This document shows positions 24,644-33,278 of a stretch of 64,000 bases of DNA, one piece after another (the first letter of the stretch is position 1; the number at the start of each line of letters is the position of its first letter). The notes beneath the pieces were generated by a model that was not told the DNA's origin, searched no databases, and saw nothing but the letters and a program-made list of their open reading frames with translations. The DNA lies in NCBI RefSeq assembly GCF_036346875.1, contig NZ_CP107852.1:5766001-5830000 (forward strand). The letters are read 5' to 3'. The translations under genes were made by a program, and so were the position numbers. Origin of the DNA: Nocardia sp. NBC_00508 (GTDB lineage Bacteria; Actinomycetota; Actinomycetes; Mycobacteriales; Mycobacteriaceae).

Positions 24644-26182
24644 ATGAAGGGCGCGCTGCTGGTCGCGGGCACCACCTCCGACGCGGGCAAGAGCGTCGTG
24701 GTGGCCGGGATCTGCCGGATGCTGGCCCGGCGCGGTGTGCGCGTCGCGCCGTTCAAGGCGCAGAACATGTCCAACAATTCCGTGGTCACGCTGGACGGCG
24801 GGGAGATCGGCCGTGCGCAGGCGTTGCAGGCGCAGGCGTGCGGGCTGGAACCGAGCATCCGATTCAACCCCGTCCTGCTCAAGCCGGGTAGTGATCGGCG
24901 CTCCCAGCTGGTGGTGCGGGGCACGGCGATCGGCACGGTCGGGGCCGAGGACTACTTCCGGCACCGGCGGGAATTGCGCGCTGTCGTGGCCGCCGAACTC
25001 GCCGCGCTGCGCGCCGAATTCGACGTGGTGATCTGCGAGGGCGCCGGATCGCCCGCCGAGATCAACCTGCGCGCGACGGATCTGGCGAACATGGGCCTGG
25101 CGCGCGCCGCACGGCTGCCGGTGCTGCTGGTCGGCGACATCGATCGCGGCGGCGTGCTTGCCCACCTGTTCGGCACCGTCGCGATCCTGGAACCCGAAGA
25201 CCAGCAGTTGATCTCGGGCTTCGTGGTCAATAAATTCCGTGGCGCGCCGGAGCTGCTGCGGCCCGGTCTGGACCGCCTCACCGAGCTCACCGGTCGCCCC
25301 ACCCTCGGCGTGCTCCCGTACGCCGAGGATCTCTGGATCGACGCCGAGGACTCACTCGGGACCCTGGCCGACGCGCCGGTCGGTCGTCCGCGACCGCCGG
25401 TGGGCGCCGAATGGCTGACCGTTGCGGCCATCCGGCTGCCGCGCATCTCCAACTCCACCGACGTCGAGGCGCTGGCCTGCGAACCCGGCGTCGCGGTGCG
25501 CTGGGTGAGCGAGCCGTCCCGGCTGGCGGGCGCGGATCTGGTGATCGTGCCGGGCAGCAAGGCGACGGTGTCGGATCTGCGGTGGTTGCGGCGCACCGGC
25601 ATCGCCGACGGGCTGCGCGCCCGCGCCGCCGCGGGACGTCCGATCCTGGGTATCTGCGGCGGGTATCAGATGCTCGGTACCCACATCCTCGACCGGGTCG
25701 AGTCCGGCGAAGGCGTGGTCGACGGACTCGGGTTGCTCGACCTCGCGATCGAATTCGCCGAGCCGAAGGTGTTGCGCCGCAGCGCAGGCCACGCTGCGGG
25801 GACCGCAGTGCGCGGCTACGAGATCCACCACGGCCGGGTGACCCACCGCGGCGACCCGGCATGGCTCACGGTCGACGGCGAGCCGGAGGGCAGCGTGCGC
25901 GGCGCGGTGTGGGGCACCCACCTGCACGGGCTGCTGGAGTCGGACGAATTGCGGCGCGGCTGGCTGCGCGCCGTCGCCGCGGCCGCGGGACGAACGGGTT
26001 TCGTTGTGGCCGAAGATGTTTCGGTGGCCGACGTGCGGGCCGCGCAGCTCGATCTGGTAGCCGGGCTGGTCGAAGACCATCTCGACGTGGCGGCGATCGA
26101 GCGCCTCCTCGCCGAGGGTGCGCCCGCGGATCTGCCCACCCTGGCCACTGGCACTGTTCTCCCTGGTGACGCTATCGGTTGA
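24644..26182 (+). CDS. cobQ: Cobyric acid synthase
   Basis: A 512-residue glutamine-dependent amidotransferase that amidates four carboxylates of adenosylcobyrinate a,c-diamide. The N-terminal ATPase has GTTSDAGKS (Walker A) and FKAQNMSNNS; the C-terminal glutaminase has the nucleophile in GICGGYQML and a catalytic histidine in GTHLHGLL. Its length and layout are normal. It is separate from the main corrinoid cluster (31-43 kb), but the shared function suggests joint use in B12 synthesis. No cobalamin riboswitch is visible before it. Confidence 0.94.
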   Translation: MKGALLVAGTTSDAGKSVVVAGICRMLARRGVRVAPFKAQNMSNNSVVTLDGGEIGRAQALQAQACGLEPSIRFNPVLLKPGSDRRSQLVVRGTAIGTVGAEDYFRHRRELRAVVAAELAALRAEFDVVICEGAGSPAEINLRATDLANMGLARAARLPVLLVGDIDRGGVLAHLFGTVAILEPEDQQLISGFVVNKFRGAPELLRPGLDRLTELTGRPTLGVLPYAEDLWIDAEDSLGTLADAPVGRPRPPVGAEWLTVAAIRLPRISNSTDVEALACEPGVAVRWVSEPSRLAGADLVIVPGSKATVSDLRWLRRTGIADGLRARAAAGRPILGICGGYQMLGTHILDRVESGEGVVDGLGLLDLAIEFAEPKVLRRSAGHAAGTAVRGYEIHHGRVTHRGDPAWLTVDGEPEGSVRGAVWGTHLHGLLESDELRRGWLRAVAAAAGRTGFVVAEDVSVADVRAAQLDLVAGLVEDHLDVAAIERLLAEGAPADLPTLATGTVLPGDAIG

Positions 26183-26198
26183 CGCGGCGGACCTCGCC

Positions 26199-26216
26199 CC
26201 TTACCTTGCAGTAAGG
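26199..26216. promoter_or_regulatory. Palindrome upstream of the toxin-antitoxin pair
   Basis: CCTTAC and GTAAGG, perfect 6-nt arms with a 6-nt spacer, 46 bp before the antitoxin ATG. A third half-site GTAAGG follows at 26230. Toxin-antitoxin complexes usually bind such sites to repress their own operon; binding is inferred. Confidence 0.55.
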
Positions 26217-26261
26217 AATTCGGTCCCAGGTAAGGCGCGGGCCGACGGTCGGGTGAGGAAT

Positions 26262-26549
26262 ATGGCGACGGACAAGAAGCCCAACAGCCGAGGGGGAAGC
26301 GTGGTGTCGGCGACCGTGACGAGCAAGGGGCAGATCACCATCCCGATCGACGTGCGCGTCGCGATGGGGCTGCGCGCCGGTGTGCGGGTCGCCTTCGTGC
26401 CCACCCCCACCGGCACCTACGAACTGGTGCCGGAGACGCGCACGATCAAGTCGCTGAAGGGCATCGTCGGCTGGTCCGGCTCGCCGATCGGCCTGGCCGA
26501 GATGAACGAGGCGATCGCGGGCAACATCGTGGAAGGCAAGGGGCGATGA
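26262..26549 (+). CDS. AbrB/MazE-type antitoxin (VapB-like)
   Basis: A 95-residue protein with a swapped-hairpin AbrB DNA-binding domain (SATVTSKGQITIPIDVRVAM, about residues 15-34) and a C-terminal tail (GWSGSPIGLAEMNEAI) that should clamp the toxin. ATG 26262 is preceded by GAGGAAT; upstream codons in the frame run into the end of cobQ and look non-coding. Its TGA overlaps the toxin ATG (ATGA), typical of coupled translation in such pairs. An upstream palindrome is a likely operator. Confidence 0.87.
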   Translation: MATDKKPNSRGGSVVSATVTSKGQITIPIDVRVAMGLRAGVRVAFVPTPTGTYELVPETRTIKSLKGIVGWSGSPIGLAEMNEAIAGNIVEGKGR

Positions 26550-26938
26550 TCGGTCTGGACGCGAACGTGCTGATTCGCTACCTCACCCAGGACGACCCGG
26601 AACAGTCCGCGCGGGCCAACCGGGTGATCGACGGGCTCAGCGAGAGCAGGCCCGGCTACGTCACGATGATCGTGCTCGCCGAGATCCACTGGGTACTGCG
26701 CCGCGGCTACAAACAGGACCCGGAAGCCGTCACCGACGTGCTGCTCGGCCTGCTCGACTCCGCCGAGATCGTGGTCGAGCGCGCCGACACCGTGCGGCAG
26801 GCGCTGCGCCGGGCCGCAGACGGAGCGGACTTCGCCGACGCGCTGATCCAGCAACTCGGTCAAGAGGCGGGATGTGACCTGACCGTCACCTTCGATCACA
26901 ACGCAGGTGAGCAGGCCGGAATGCGCCTGCTCACCTGA
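26546..26938 (+). CDS. PIN-domain toxin (VapC-like ribonuclease)
   Basis: A 130-residue PIN protein. The acidic metal residues are visible in GLDANVLIRYL (D5), VLAEIHWVL and ADGADFADAL, with a final TFDHNAG. VapC toxins cut RNA with Mg2+ and are neutralised by the partner encoded just upstream. The ATG overlaps the antitoxin stop by four bases. The pair sits between cobQ and an alpha/beta hydrolase, with no mobile-element traces around it. Confidence 0.88.
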   Translation: MIGLDANVLIRYLTQDDPEQSARANRVIDGLSESRPGYVTMIVLAEIHWVLRRGYKQDPEAVTDVLLGLLDSAEIVVERADTVRQALRRAADGADFADALIQQLGQEAGCDLTVTFDHNAGEQAGMRLLT

Positions 26939-26978
26939 GTGCCGCCCCGCATACGCCCCTGTGGCCCGGCCGTCCGTG

Positions 26979-26984
26979 TAGCGT
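26979..26984 (+). promoter_or_regulatory. -10 box of leaderless hydrolase-like gene
   Basis: TAGCGT ends 8 nt before the ATG at 26993; no ribosome site is visible. Confidence 0.5.
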
Positions 26985-26992
26985 GATTCGGC

Positions 26993-27556
26993 ATGGAATC
27001 TCGGCGGATCACGGTGGGTGACCGGGCGTGGACCGTGCGGATCGACGGGCCGCAGTCCCGGCACAGCGTCCTGCTGCTGCCCGACGCGGGTGATCCGGCG
27101 GACGTCTACGACCAGGTATGCGCCCGCCTGCACACTTCGGACCTGCGCACCTTCGCGGTGGAGTCGATCGAGGGCCTGGACGCGGCCGGTGTGACCGCGC
27201 TCCTGGACGAGCTCGGGCTGCCGTGGGTGAACGTCGCCGGACGCGGTGCGGGCGCCGTGCTGGCCTGGCAGGCCTGCGCCCGCGGCTTCGGCCGGTTCCA
27301 GAGCTTGGTCGTCGCCGACCGCGGGCATCCGGCCGTACCGGGCACCGACGGCGCGGTGGCGGACGCGACCACCGGTCAGGTGGAGGTGCCGACCACGCTG
27401 CTGGTCACCAAGAACATGCCGCGCTCGGTGGCCGACCCGTCGGGACGGTTCGTCTACGGCGAGTTCCGGGTGATCGAGGTCGACGTCACCAACGTGGCCA
27501 CCGAAGCCGACCACGAGCTGGCCACCGAGATCGTGCTACGCACCAGCCTCTGGTGA
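26993..27556 (+). CDS. Alpha/beta-hydrolase-like protein lacking the catalytic serine
   Basis: A 187-residue protein with the order of a small alpha/beta hydrolase (HSVLLLPDAGDPADVYDQV, then a helix, then VNVAGRGAGAVLAWQ). The nucleophile elbow GxSxG reads GRGAG, so the serine is missing and hydrolysis by the normal route is unlikely. It may be a binding or scaffold protein, or a decayed enzyme; the frame is otherwise intact and codon use is normal. Its last 21 nt overlap, tail-to-tail, the end of the next hydrolase on the other strand. Confidence 0.68.
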   Translation: MESRRITVGDRAWTVRIDGPQSRHSVLLLPDAGDPADVYDQVCARLHTSDLRTFAVESIEGLDAAGVTALLDELGLPWVNVAGRGAGAVLAWQACARGFGRFQSLVVADRGHPAVPGTDGAVADATTGQVEVPTTLLVTKNMPRSVADPSGRFVYGEFRVIEVDVTNVATEADHELATEIVLRTSLW

Positions 27557-28627
27557 CTGCCGGCGGGCCGCCGCCTGGTAGCCGGCCAGCCAGTCCAGCC
27601 AGCTGTCCAACTCGGCGAACGCCTGCGCCAGCGCCTTGGGCCCGGACAGGAACACGTCGTGCTTGGCGCCGTCGATCGGCACCATGTTGGTGCGGTCACC
27701 CAGACAGCCCGACCAGCGCTGGATCTGCTTGACGTCGAGAACCGCGTCGGCCACGTCCACCGCGGGACCGTACCGCCGGGCGAACTTGGTCATCCTGGAG
27801 CGCAGGATCAGCGACGGCACCCCGATGTCGAGGCCCTCGTGCAGCCGTGCGTGGCCGTTGCGGATCGCGCGCAACCAGCCGAGCCGAACCGGGAAGCCCT
27901 CCAACGGTTTCCAGTCCAGGTTGTAATCCCACTCGCCGGACACCGACCGGTGCAGGCTGTCGCCGTAGGTGCTGATCTTGCCCCCGGGCAGCTCGACCAT
28001 CCTCCGGAACCGCCCGACCGCCTTGATGAACCGTGTTCCGATGGTCCGGTAGTACGCCGGACCCTGCAGGTCGAACCACGGGCTGTTGAGTACCAGGCCG
28101 GTGATCCCCGCCGCGGCCGTCCCTCGGGAGCGGTTGAGCCGGTCCAGCCACAGCGACGCGACCAGACCGCCGGTGGAATGCGCGGTGATGACCACCGGCG
28201 CACTGGTCTCGGCCTGCACGATCCGCAGCGACTCGTCCAGTTCCCGATCGTAGAAAGCGAGATCCGTCACATAGTGCGGTGTATGCCCTTCCCGCAGCGA
28301 GCGGCCGCACTTGCGCAGGTCGAGCGCGTAGAACTGGAACCCGCGCTCGGCGTAGTGCTCGGCGAGGTGCTCTTGAAAGAAGTAATCGGTGAATCCGTGG
28401 ACGTAGAGCACCACGCCCGCGGTCTGCTCGACGGCGCCGCTGGGCACGTAGCGCACCAGCGTGGCGACCACGTCGCCTTCGCCGTCGGGATCGGGGCCCA
28501 GCGGAAGCGTGCGCTGCTGGTAGTGCGGGCCTAGGACGTCGGGGAGCCAGTCCCCGTCGGCAGCGGTGACGCGGACGCCATCCGGAGAGGTGTTGACCGG
28601 CTCGGCAAGCGACTGTTCGTTCGTCAC
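27536..28627 (-). CDS. Alpha/beta hydrolase (lysophospholipase-like)
   Basis: A 363-residue serine hydrolase: GVVLYVHGFTDYFFQEHLAE with the oxyanion HG, the nucleophile in TAHSTGG, and a C-terminal GAKHDVFLS carrying the catalytic histidine. It is similar to lysophospholipase/monoglyceride-lipase type enzymes; no signal peptide is seen. GTG 28627 was chosen because TACATT sits 6 nt upstream (leaderless) and codons further upstream do not look coding. In M. tuberculosis a hydrolase gene (Rv2854) also lies near mqo. The substrate is unknown, probably a lipid ester. Confidence 0.85.
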   Translation of the reverse strand: MTNEQSLAEPVNTSPDGVRVTAADGDWLPDVLGPHYQQRTLPLGPDPDGEGDVVATLVRYVPSGAVEQTAGVVLYVHGFTDYFFQEHLAEHYAERGFQFYALDLRKCGRSLREGHTPHYVTDLAFYDRELDESLRIVQAETSAPVVITAHSTGGLVASLWLDRLNRSRGTAAAGITGLVLNSPWFDLQGPAYYRTIGTRFIKAVGRFRRMVELPGGKISTYGDSLHRSVSGEWDYNLDWKPLEGFPVRLGWLRAIRNGHARLHEGLDIGVPSLILRSRMTKFARRYGPAVDVADAVLDVKQIQRWSGCLGDRTNMVPIDGAKHDVFLSGPKALAQAFAELDSWLDWLAGYQAAARRQSPEAGA

Positions 28628-28633
28628 GCGACC

Positions 28634-28639
28634 AATGTA
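28634..28639 (-). promoter_or_regulatory. -10 box of leaderless hydrolase gene
   Basis: On the minus strand TACATT ends 6 nt before the GTG at 28627, within the near-palindrome CCAATACATTGG. Confidence 0.45.
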
Positions 28640-28912
28640 TTGGACGGCGCCGTGAGCCGACAGACCATCGCGGTCTCCCTGCCGCGGAAGTGACGACGAT
28701 CTCTGTCGCATTCCGCACATTCGGCAGGCCGACCGCGTGTCGCGGGGGTGGTGAGGTGCACAATTGGGCCTAGGTGAACGGCGGGTAACCTGACTCCCGC
28801 CATAGTGTTCGGGAACGGCGGAGCCGGACCCGAGTGACAACCACACACCGTGCCCAGGCAGGTCCACCCGCCCGGTGGGCCCGCGCAGAAGGACAAGGAA
28901 GTCGAACTACCC

Positions 28913-30442
28913 GTGCCGAACGCTGCCCTGACTGAAAAGACCGATGTAGTACTCATCGGTGCCGGCATCATGAGTGCCACTCTCGGCGCGCTGCTGCGGC
29001 AGCTGCAGCCGGATTGGTCGATCTCCCTGTTCGAGCGGCTCGACGCCGCCGCGGCGGAGAGCAGCGACCCGTGGAACAACGCGGGCACCGGACACTCCGC
29101 CCTGTGTGAGCTGAACTACAGCCCGCAGAACCCGGACGGCTCGGTGGACATCACCAAAGCCGTCGACATCAACGAGCGCTTCCAGGTCTCGCGTCAGTTC
29201 TGGTCCTACGGCGTGGAAAACGGCGTCCTCGGCGATCCGTCCGGCTTCATCAACCCGATCCCGCACGTCAGCTTCGTGCACGGCGCCGACAACGTGGAGT
29301 ACCTGCGCAAGCGCTACGAGGCGCTGGCGCCGCACCCGCTGTTCGAGGGCATGGAGTACATCGACCGCCCCGACGAGTTCGCCCGGCGTCTGCCGCTGAT
29401 GGCGCGCGGCCGGGACTTCTCCGACCCGATCGCGCTGAACTGGACCGACGGCGGCACCGACATCGACTTCGGCGCGCTCACTCAGGAGTTGCTGGCCTAC
29501 CTCGGTTCCACCGGGGCCGACCTGGCCTTCGGCCACGAGGTGCGCGATCTGGCCAAGCAGTCCGACGGATCCTGGCTGGTCACGGTCCGCAATGTGCGTA
29601 CCCGCGAAACCCGCAGGTTGATCAGCAAATTCGTGTTCGTCGGCGCGGGCGGCGGCGCGCTGCCGCTCTTGCAGAAGGCGAACATCAAAGAGGCCAAGGG
29701 ATTCGGCGGCTTCCCGGTCAGCGGCCAGTTCTTCCGCTGCGTCAACCCGGCGTTGATCCATCGGCACGAGGCCAAGGTCTACGGCAAGGCCGCCGTCGGC
29801 GCGCCGCCGATGTCGGTGCCGCATCTGGACACCCGTGTGATCAAGGGCAGGCCGGGCCTGCTGTTCGGCCCGTACGCGGGCTGGACACCGAAGTTCCTGA
29901 AGGACGGCAAGAACACCGATCTGTTCAAGTCGGTGCGGCCGAACAATATCTTCTCCCTGCTCGGCGTCGGCGTCACCGAGCTGGGCTTGACCAAGTACCT
30001 GGTCAGCGAGCTGCTGAAGTCCGAGGCGGGCAAGGTGATCACGCTGTCGGAGTTCATCCCGCGCGCCGAGGCCAGGGACTGGGAGCTGATCACCGCGGGC
30101 CAGCGCGTACAGGTGATCCGGCGCAAGGGCGCCGGCGGCGTGCTCGAGTTCGGCACCGCCGTGATCGCCGCCCGCGACGGCTCCATCGCCGGTCTGCTCG
30201 GCGCGTCGCCGGGCGCCTCGACCTGCGTCACCGCCATGCTCGACGTCCTGCAGCGCTGCTTCCCGCAGGAGTACGCCGAGTGGACGCCGAAGCTGAAGGA
30301 AATGGTGCCCTCCCTGGGCGTGCAGCTCTCGGACAACCCCGCGCTGTTCCACGAGGTGTGGGATTGGACCTCCAAGACGCTGAACCTCGTCGGCGGTGGC
30401 GACAACACGCCGAGGCACGCAGGGGTCGCGGCGAACGCCTAG
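28913..30442 (+). CDS. mqo: Malate:quinone oxidoreductase
   Basis: A 509-residue FAD enzyme that oxidises malate to oxaloacetate and passes electrons to menaquinone at the inner face of the membrane. It has the N-terminal FAD fold VLIGAGIMSATLGALLR, then PWNNAGTGHSALCELNY, KFVFVGAGGGALPLLQK, AGQRVQVIRR and LLGASPGAST, all characteristic of Mqo. GTG 28913 was chosen because it gives the usual short N-terminus and AGGAAG precedes it. The GNAT gene follows after 19 nt, as in M. tuberculosis. Confidence 0.95.
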   Translation: MPNAALTEKTDVVLIGAGIMSATLGALLRQLQPDWSISLFERLDAAAAESSDPWNNAGTGHSALCELNYSPQNPDGSVDITKAVDINERFQVSRQFWSYGVENGVLGDPSGFINPIPHVSFVHGADNVEYLRKRYEALAPHPLFEGMEYIDRPDEFARRLPLMARGRDFSDPIALNWTDGGTDIDFGALTQELLAYLGSTGADLAFGHEVRDLAKQSDGSWLVTVRNVRTRETRRLISKFVFVGAGGGALPLLQKANIKEAKGFGGFPVSGQFFRCVNPALIHRHEAKVYGKAAVGAPPMSVPHLDTRVIKGRPGLLFGPYAGWTPKFLKDGKNTDLFKSVRPNNIFSLLGVGVTELGLTKYLVSELLKSEAGKVITLSEFIPRAEARDWELITAGQRVQVIRRKGAGGVLEFGTAVIAARDGSIAGLLGASPGASTCVTAMLDVLQRCFPQEYAEWTPKLKEMVPSLGVQLSDNPALFHEVWDWTSKTLNLVGGGDNTPRHAGVAANA

Positions 30443-30461
30443 GTTGTGATAGCAAGGCGCG

Positions 30462-30920
30462 ATGATGTCAACGGTTGCTCTCAAACGGTCATGGGCGCAG
30501 GATCTCGACACCGCCACGCTCTACCAGCTGTTGAAACTTCGCGTCGAAGTCTTCGTCGTCGAGCAGAAGTGCGCGTACCCGGAACTGGACGGGCAGGACC
30601 TGCTGCCCGAGACCAGGCACTTCTGGCTCGATGACGAGGGCGAGGTGATCGCGACGCTGCGCCTGTGCGAGGAGCACCGGGACGGTGTGAAGAGCTTCCG
30701 TATCGGCAGGCTGTGCACCGCGGCGCCGGCGCGCGGGCACGGCTACACCACGCGGCTGCTGCAGGCGGCGCTGGCCGAGACCGGTTCGGCGACGGTGCGA
30801 TTGTCCGCGCAGAGCTACCTGGTCGACCTGTACAGCAAGCACGGCTTCAAGGTCGACGGCGAGGAATTCGACGAGGACGGCATCCCCCACGTGCCGATGC
30901 GCAGGGGAGGCTCTGTCTGA
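30462..30920 (+). CDS. ElaA-like GNAT acetyltransferase
   Basis: A 152-residue acetyl-CoA-dependent transferase. It has LYQLLKLRVEVFVVEQKCAYPELDGQD, the hallmark of the ElaA subgroup, RIGRLCTAAPARGHGYTTRLL for CoA binding, and VDLYSKHGFKVDGEEF near the end. ATG 30462 or 30465 follows AAGG. It sits 19 nt behind mqo, so the two are probably one transcript. A palindromic repeat begins straight after its stop codon. The acetylated target is unknown. Confidence 0.88.
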   Translation: MMSTVALKRSWAQDLDTATLYQLLKLRVEVFVVEQKCAYPELDGQDLLPETRHFWLDDEGEVIATLRLCEEHRDGVKSFRIGRLCTAAPARGHGYTTRLLQAALAETGSATVRLSAQSYLVDLYSKHGFKVDGEEFDEDGIPHVPMRRGGSV

Positions 30921-31037
30921 TTTGCCGCGACTTCGTCGCGGCGTGTTCGCGGCCCCCTTATGGCTCGCGTCCGAGCGACCGCCGCTGGCGACTTCGTCGC
31001 GGACGCGGCGGCTGCTCGGACGCGAGCCGGGCCGCGA
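30921..31037. repeat. Palindromic intergenic repeat, copy 1
   Basis: It begins at the base after the GNAT stop codon. First comes a small hairpin (GCCGCGA-CTTCG-TCGCGGC, 30924-30942). Then a large imperfect palindrome spans 30947-31037: outer arms TCGCGGCCC / GGGCCGCGA and inner 22-nt arms (30962-30983 and 31007-31028, 20 of 22 paired), capped by a further GCGA-CTTCG-TCGC hairpin. The same sequence recurs at 45025-45140. Confidence 0.85.
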
Positions 31038-31141
31038 GTGTCGCTCGTAAGACTCGCTGGTAGTTGCGCGAGTGGCATGGTGGCGGTCTGCCCCGAACCG
31101 ATCGCATGGAGGGCACCGCTCGGCGGGCATCGGGGCGCGCC

Positions 31142-31147
31142 TAGAGT
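31142..31147 (+). promoter_or_regulatory. -10 box of leaderless chelatase gene
   Basis: TAGAGT ends 6 nt before the GTG at 31154; no ribosome site is present. Confidence 0.45.
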
Positions 31148-31153
31148 TGGGGC

Positions 31154-33142
31154 GTGTCCGTGTCTCATGCCGAAACTACGTTGACGTCAGAGCAGATGAA
31201 CAGGGCTCGTCCTACCTCGGACGGTGACGCCGGGTTCCCGTTCTCGGCCGTCGTTGGGCAGGAGCGGCTGCAACTCGCGCTGATTCTGTGCGCTGTGCAT
31301 CCCGGCATCGGCGGCGTGCTGGTCCGCGGCGAGAAGGGCACCGCCAAGTCGACCGTGGTGCGTGCGCTTGCCCAGTTGTTGCCGCCGGTTGTGGACGAGA
31401 CCGGGGCGCGCCCGGCCCGGCTGGTGGAGTTGCCGGTGGGCGCGACCGAGGACCGCGTGGTGGGCTCCCTGGACCTCGAGCGCGTCTTGCGCGATGGGGA
31501 GCAGGCGTTCCGTCCCGGCCTGCTGGCCGCGGCCCATCACGGCGTGCTCTATGTGGACGAGGTCAACCTGCTGCACGACCACCTGGTGGACGTGCTGCTC
31601 GACGCGGCCGCGATGGGCCGGGTACACGTCGAACGCGACGGCGTCTCGCACTCGCAACCCGCGCGTTTCGTGCTGGTCGGGACGATGAACCCGGAGGAGG
31701 GTGAGCTGCGCCCGCAGCTGCTGGACCGGTTCGGTCTGACCGTGGACGTGGCCGCCTCCCGAGAGGTAGACGTGCGCATGGCGGTGGTGCGCCGCAGGCT
31801 GGACTACGAGGCCGATCCGGCCGGGTTCGTGGCGCGGTACGCCGAGGCCGATCGTGCGGTGGCCGGGCAGATCCGCTCCGCCAGGGAACGGATCGGCCGA
31901 GTGGTGCTCGACGATGTGGAATTGCGCCGGATCGCGGCGCTGTGCGCCGCGTTCGACGTCGACGGAATGCGCGCCGATCTGGTCGTCGCGCGAACCGCGA
32001 CCGCGCATGCCGCCTGGCGTGGCGGCGACGCGGTGACCGAGGACGACGTGCGCGTCGCCGCCGAACTGGCGCTGCCGCACCGACGCAGGCGCGATCCGTT
32101 CGACGAGCCCGGCATCAGCGAGCAGCAGCTCGACGACGCCATGCGCGACGCGGCCACCGAGGCACAGCGCGAGGAGCAACCGCCCGCGCCGACCGAGGAA
32201 TTCACGCCGCCGGAGGCGGAACCGGACGGCGTCTCCGGCGACGACCCCGATGGCGGACCCGAGGACCCGTCGCCGCCGGACGGGCCGGGCGGTGGAGCGG
32301 GCGAAGGACGCAGTGGCGCACCGGTTTCCGCGGCGGCTCGACCGCCGCGCTGGGAGGTCCCCGGCATCGGCGAGGGGGCGCCGGGCAGGCGATCCCGCGC
32401 CGAATCGCGGCACGGGCGCGTCGTACGGTCCAGCACCGATACCTCCTCGGGGTTGCATCTGCTGGGCACGGTGTTCGCCGCCGTACCGCACCAACGGTCC
32501 CGTGGACGTGACGAGGGGCCGTTGCGGTTGGCCGCCGACGACCTACGCGGCGCGTATCGCGAAGGGCGAGAGGGCAATCTGATCGTCTTCGTGGTCGACG
32601 CGTCCGGCTCGATGGCTGCCAAAGACCGGCTGTCGGCTGTCACCGGCGCGGTGGTCACGCTGCTGCGGGACGCCTACCAGCGCCGCGACAAGGTCGCCGT
32701 CATCACCGTGCGTGGCGCGGACGCCGAACTCGTGTTGCCGCCGACCTCGTCGGTCGATATCGCGGTGCGGCGGTTGTCCGGAATGCGTACCGGCGGGAAG
32801 ACCCCGCTCGCGGCGGGCCTGCTGAAGGCACGCGAGGTGGTGCGGCGCGAGCGCGTGCGCGACCCGCGCCGCAGGCCGATGCTGGTGGTGCTGACCGATG
32901 GCCGTGCGACCGGCGGCGCCGATCCCGTTCCCCGCGCCCGCGCCGCCGCGAGCCTGCTCGCGCAGGACGCGGTCACCTCGATCGTGGTCGACTGCGAACG
33001 CGGCATGATCCGCCTCGGTCTCGCCGCGGACCTGGCACGCGACCTGCGCGGCGGTTATCTGCGGCTGGCCGAGCTGACCGGGGACTCGGTGGCCGATATC
33101 GTCCGCGCGAGTTCCGGGAGCGGTGCGGTGCGGGCCGCTTGA
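31154..33142 (+). CDS. Magnesium/cobalt-chelatase-like ATPase with VWA domain
   Basis: A 662-residue fusion of a ChlI/BchI-type AAA+ domain and a BchD-type von Willebrand A domain. The AAA part (about 20-320) shows VRGEKGTAKSTVVRAL, GVLYVDEVNLL and VGTMNPEEGELRPQLLDRFGL. A Pro/Asp/Glu-rich linker (330-450) follows. The VWA part has the MIDAS motif DASGSMAAKDR and LTDGRATGG. Together with a large CobN-type subunit such proteins insert cobalt into hydrogenobyrinic a,c-diamide; cobN is not in the window. Its place directly before cobO, as in M. tuberculosis, supports a corrinoid role. GTG 31154 fits a leaderless start; ATG 31196 is possible. Confidence 0.88.
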   Translation: MSVSHAETTLTSEQMNRARPTSDGDAGFPFSAVVGQERLQLALILCAVHPGIGGVLVRGEKGTAKSTVVRALAQLLPPVVDETGARPARLVELPVGATEDRVVGSLDLERVLRDGEQAFRPGLLAAAHHGVLYVDEVNLLHDHLVDVLLDAAAMGRVHVERDGVSHSQPARFVLVGTMNPEEGELRPQLLDRFGLTVDVAASREVDVRMAVVRRRLDYEADPAGFVARYAEADRAVAGQIRSARERIGRVVLDDVELRRIAALCAAFDVDGMRADLVVARTATAHAAWRGGDAVTEDDVRVAAELALPHRRRRDPFDEPGISEQQLDDAMRDAATEAQREEQPPAPTEEFTPPEAEPDGVSGDDPDGGPEDPSPPDGPGGGAGEGRSGAPVSAAARPPRWEVPGIGEGAPGRRSRAESRHGRVVRSSTDTSSGLHLLGTVFAAVPHQRSRGRDEGPLRLAADDLRGAYREGREGNLIVFVVDASGSMAAKDRLSAVTGAVVTLLRDAYQRRDKVAVITVRGADAELVLPPTSSVDIAVRRLSGMRTGGKTPLAAGLLKAREVVRRERVRDPRRRPMLVVLTDGRATGGADPVPRARAAASLLAQDAVTSIVVDCERGMIRLGLAADLARDLRGGYLRLAELTGDSVADIVRASSGSGAVRAA

Positions 33143-33278
33143 ACAGGGGAAATCGCCCTCGCGCCGGAGTCTGAGCACGGCTGCCGTACCCGATCCGGCC
33201 GGGTTCGCGCAGGCGACCTCGGCGCGGTATGCGGGCCGTGCAGGGGCGGAGTGAGCCGAGAACCGCAAGGAGGTTTCG

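Noticed and set aside
31038..31153. Cobalamin riboswitch before the chelatase/cob cluster
   Set aside because: The region is too short and lacks the conserved B12-box pieces; the leaderless -10 box also leaves no room. The same holds for the cysG leader at 41767-42146.
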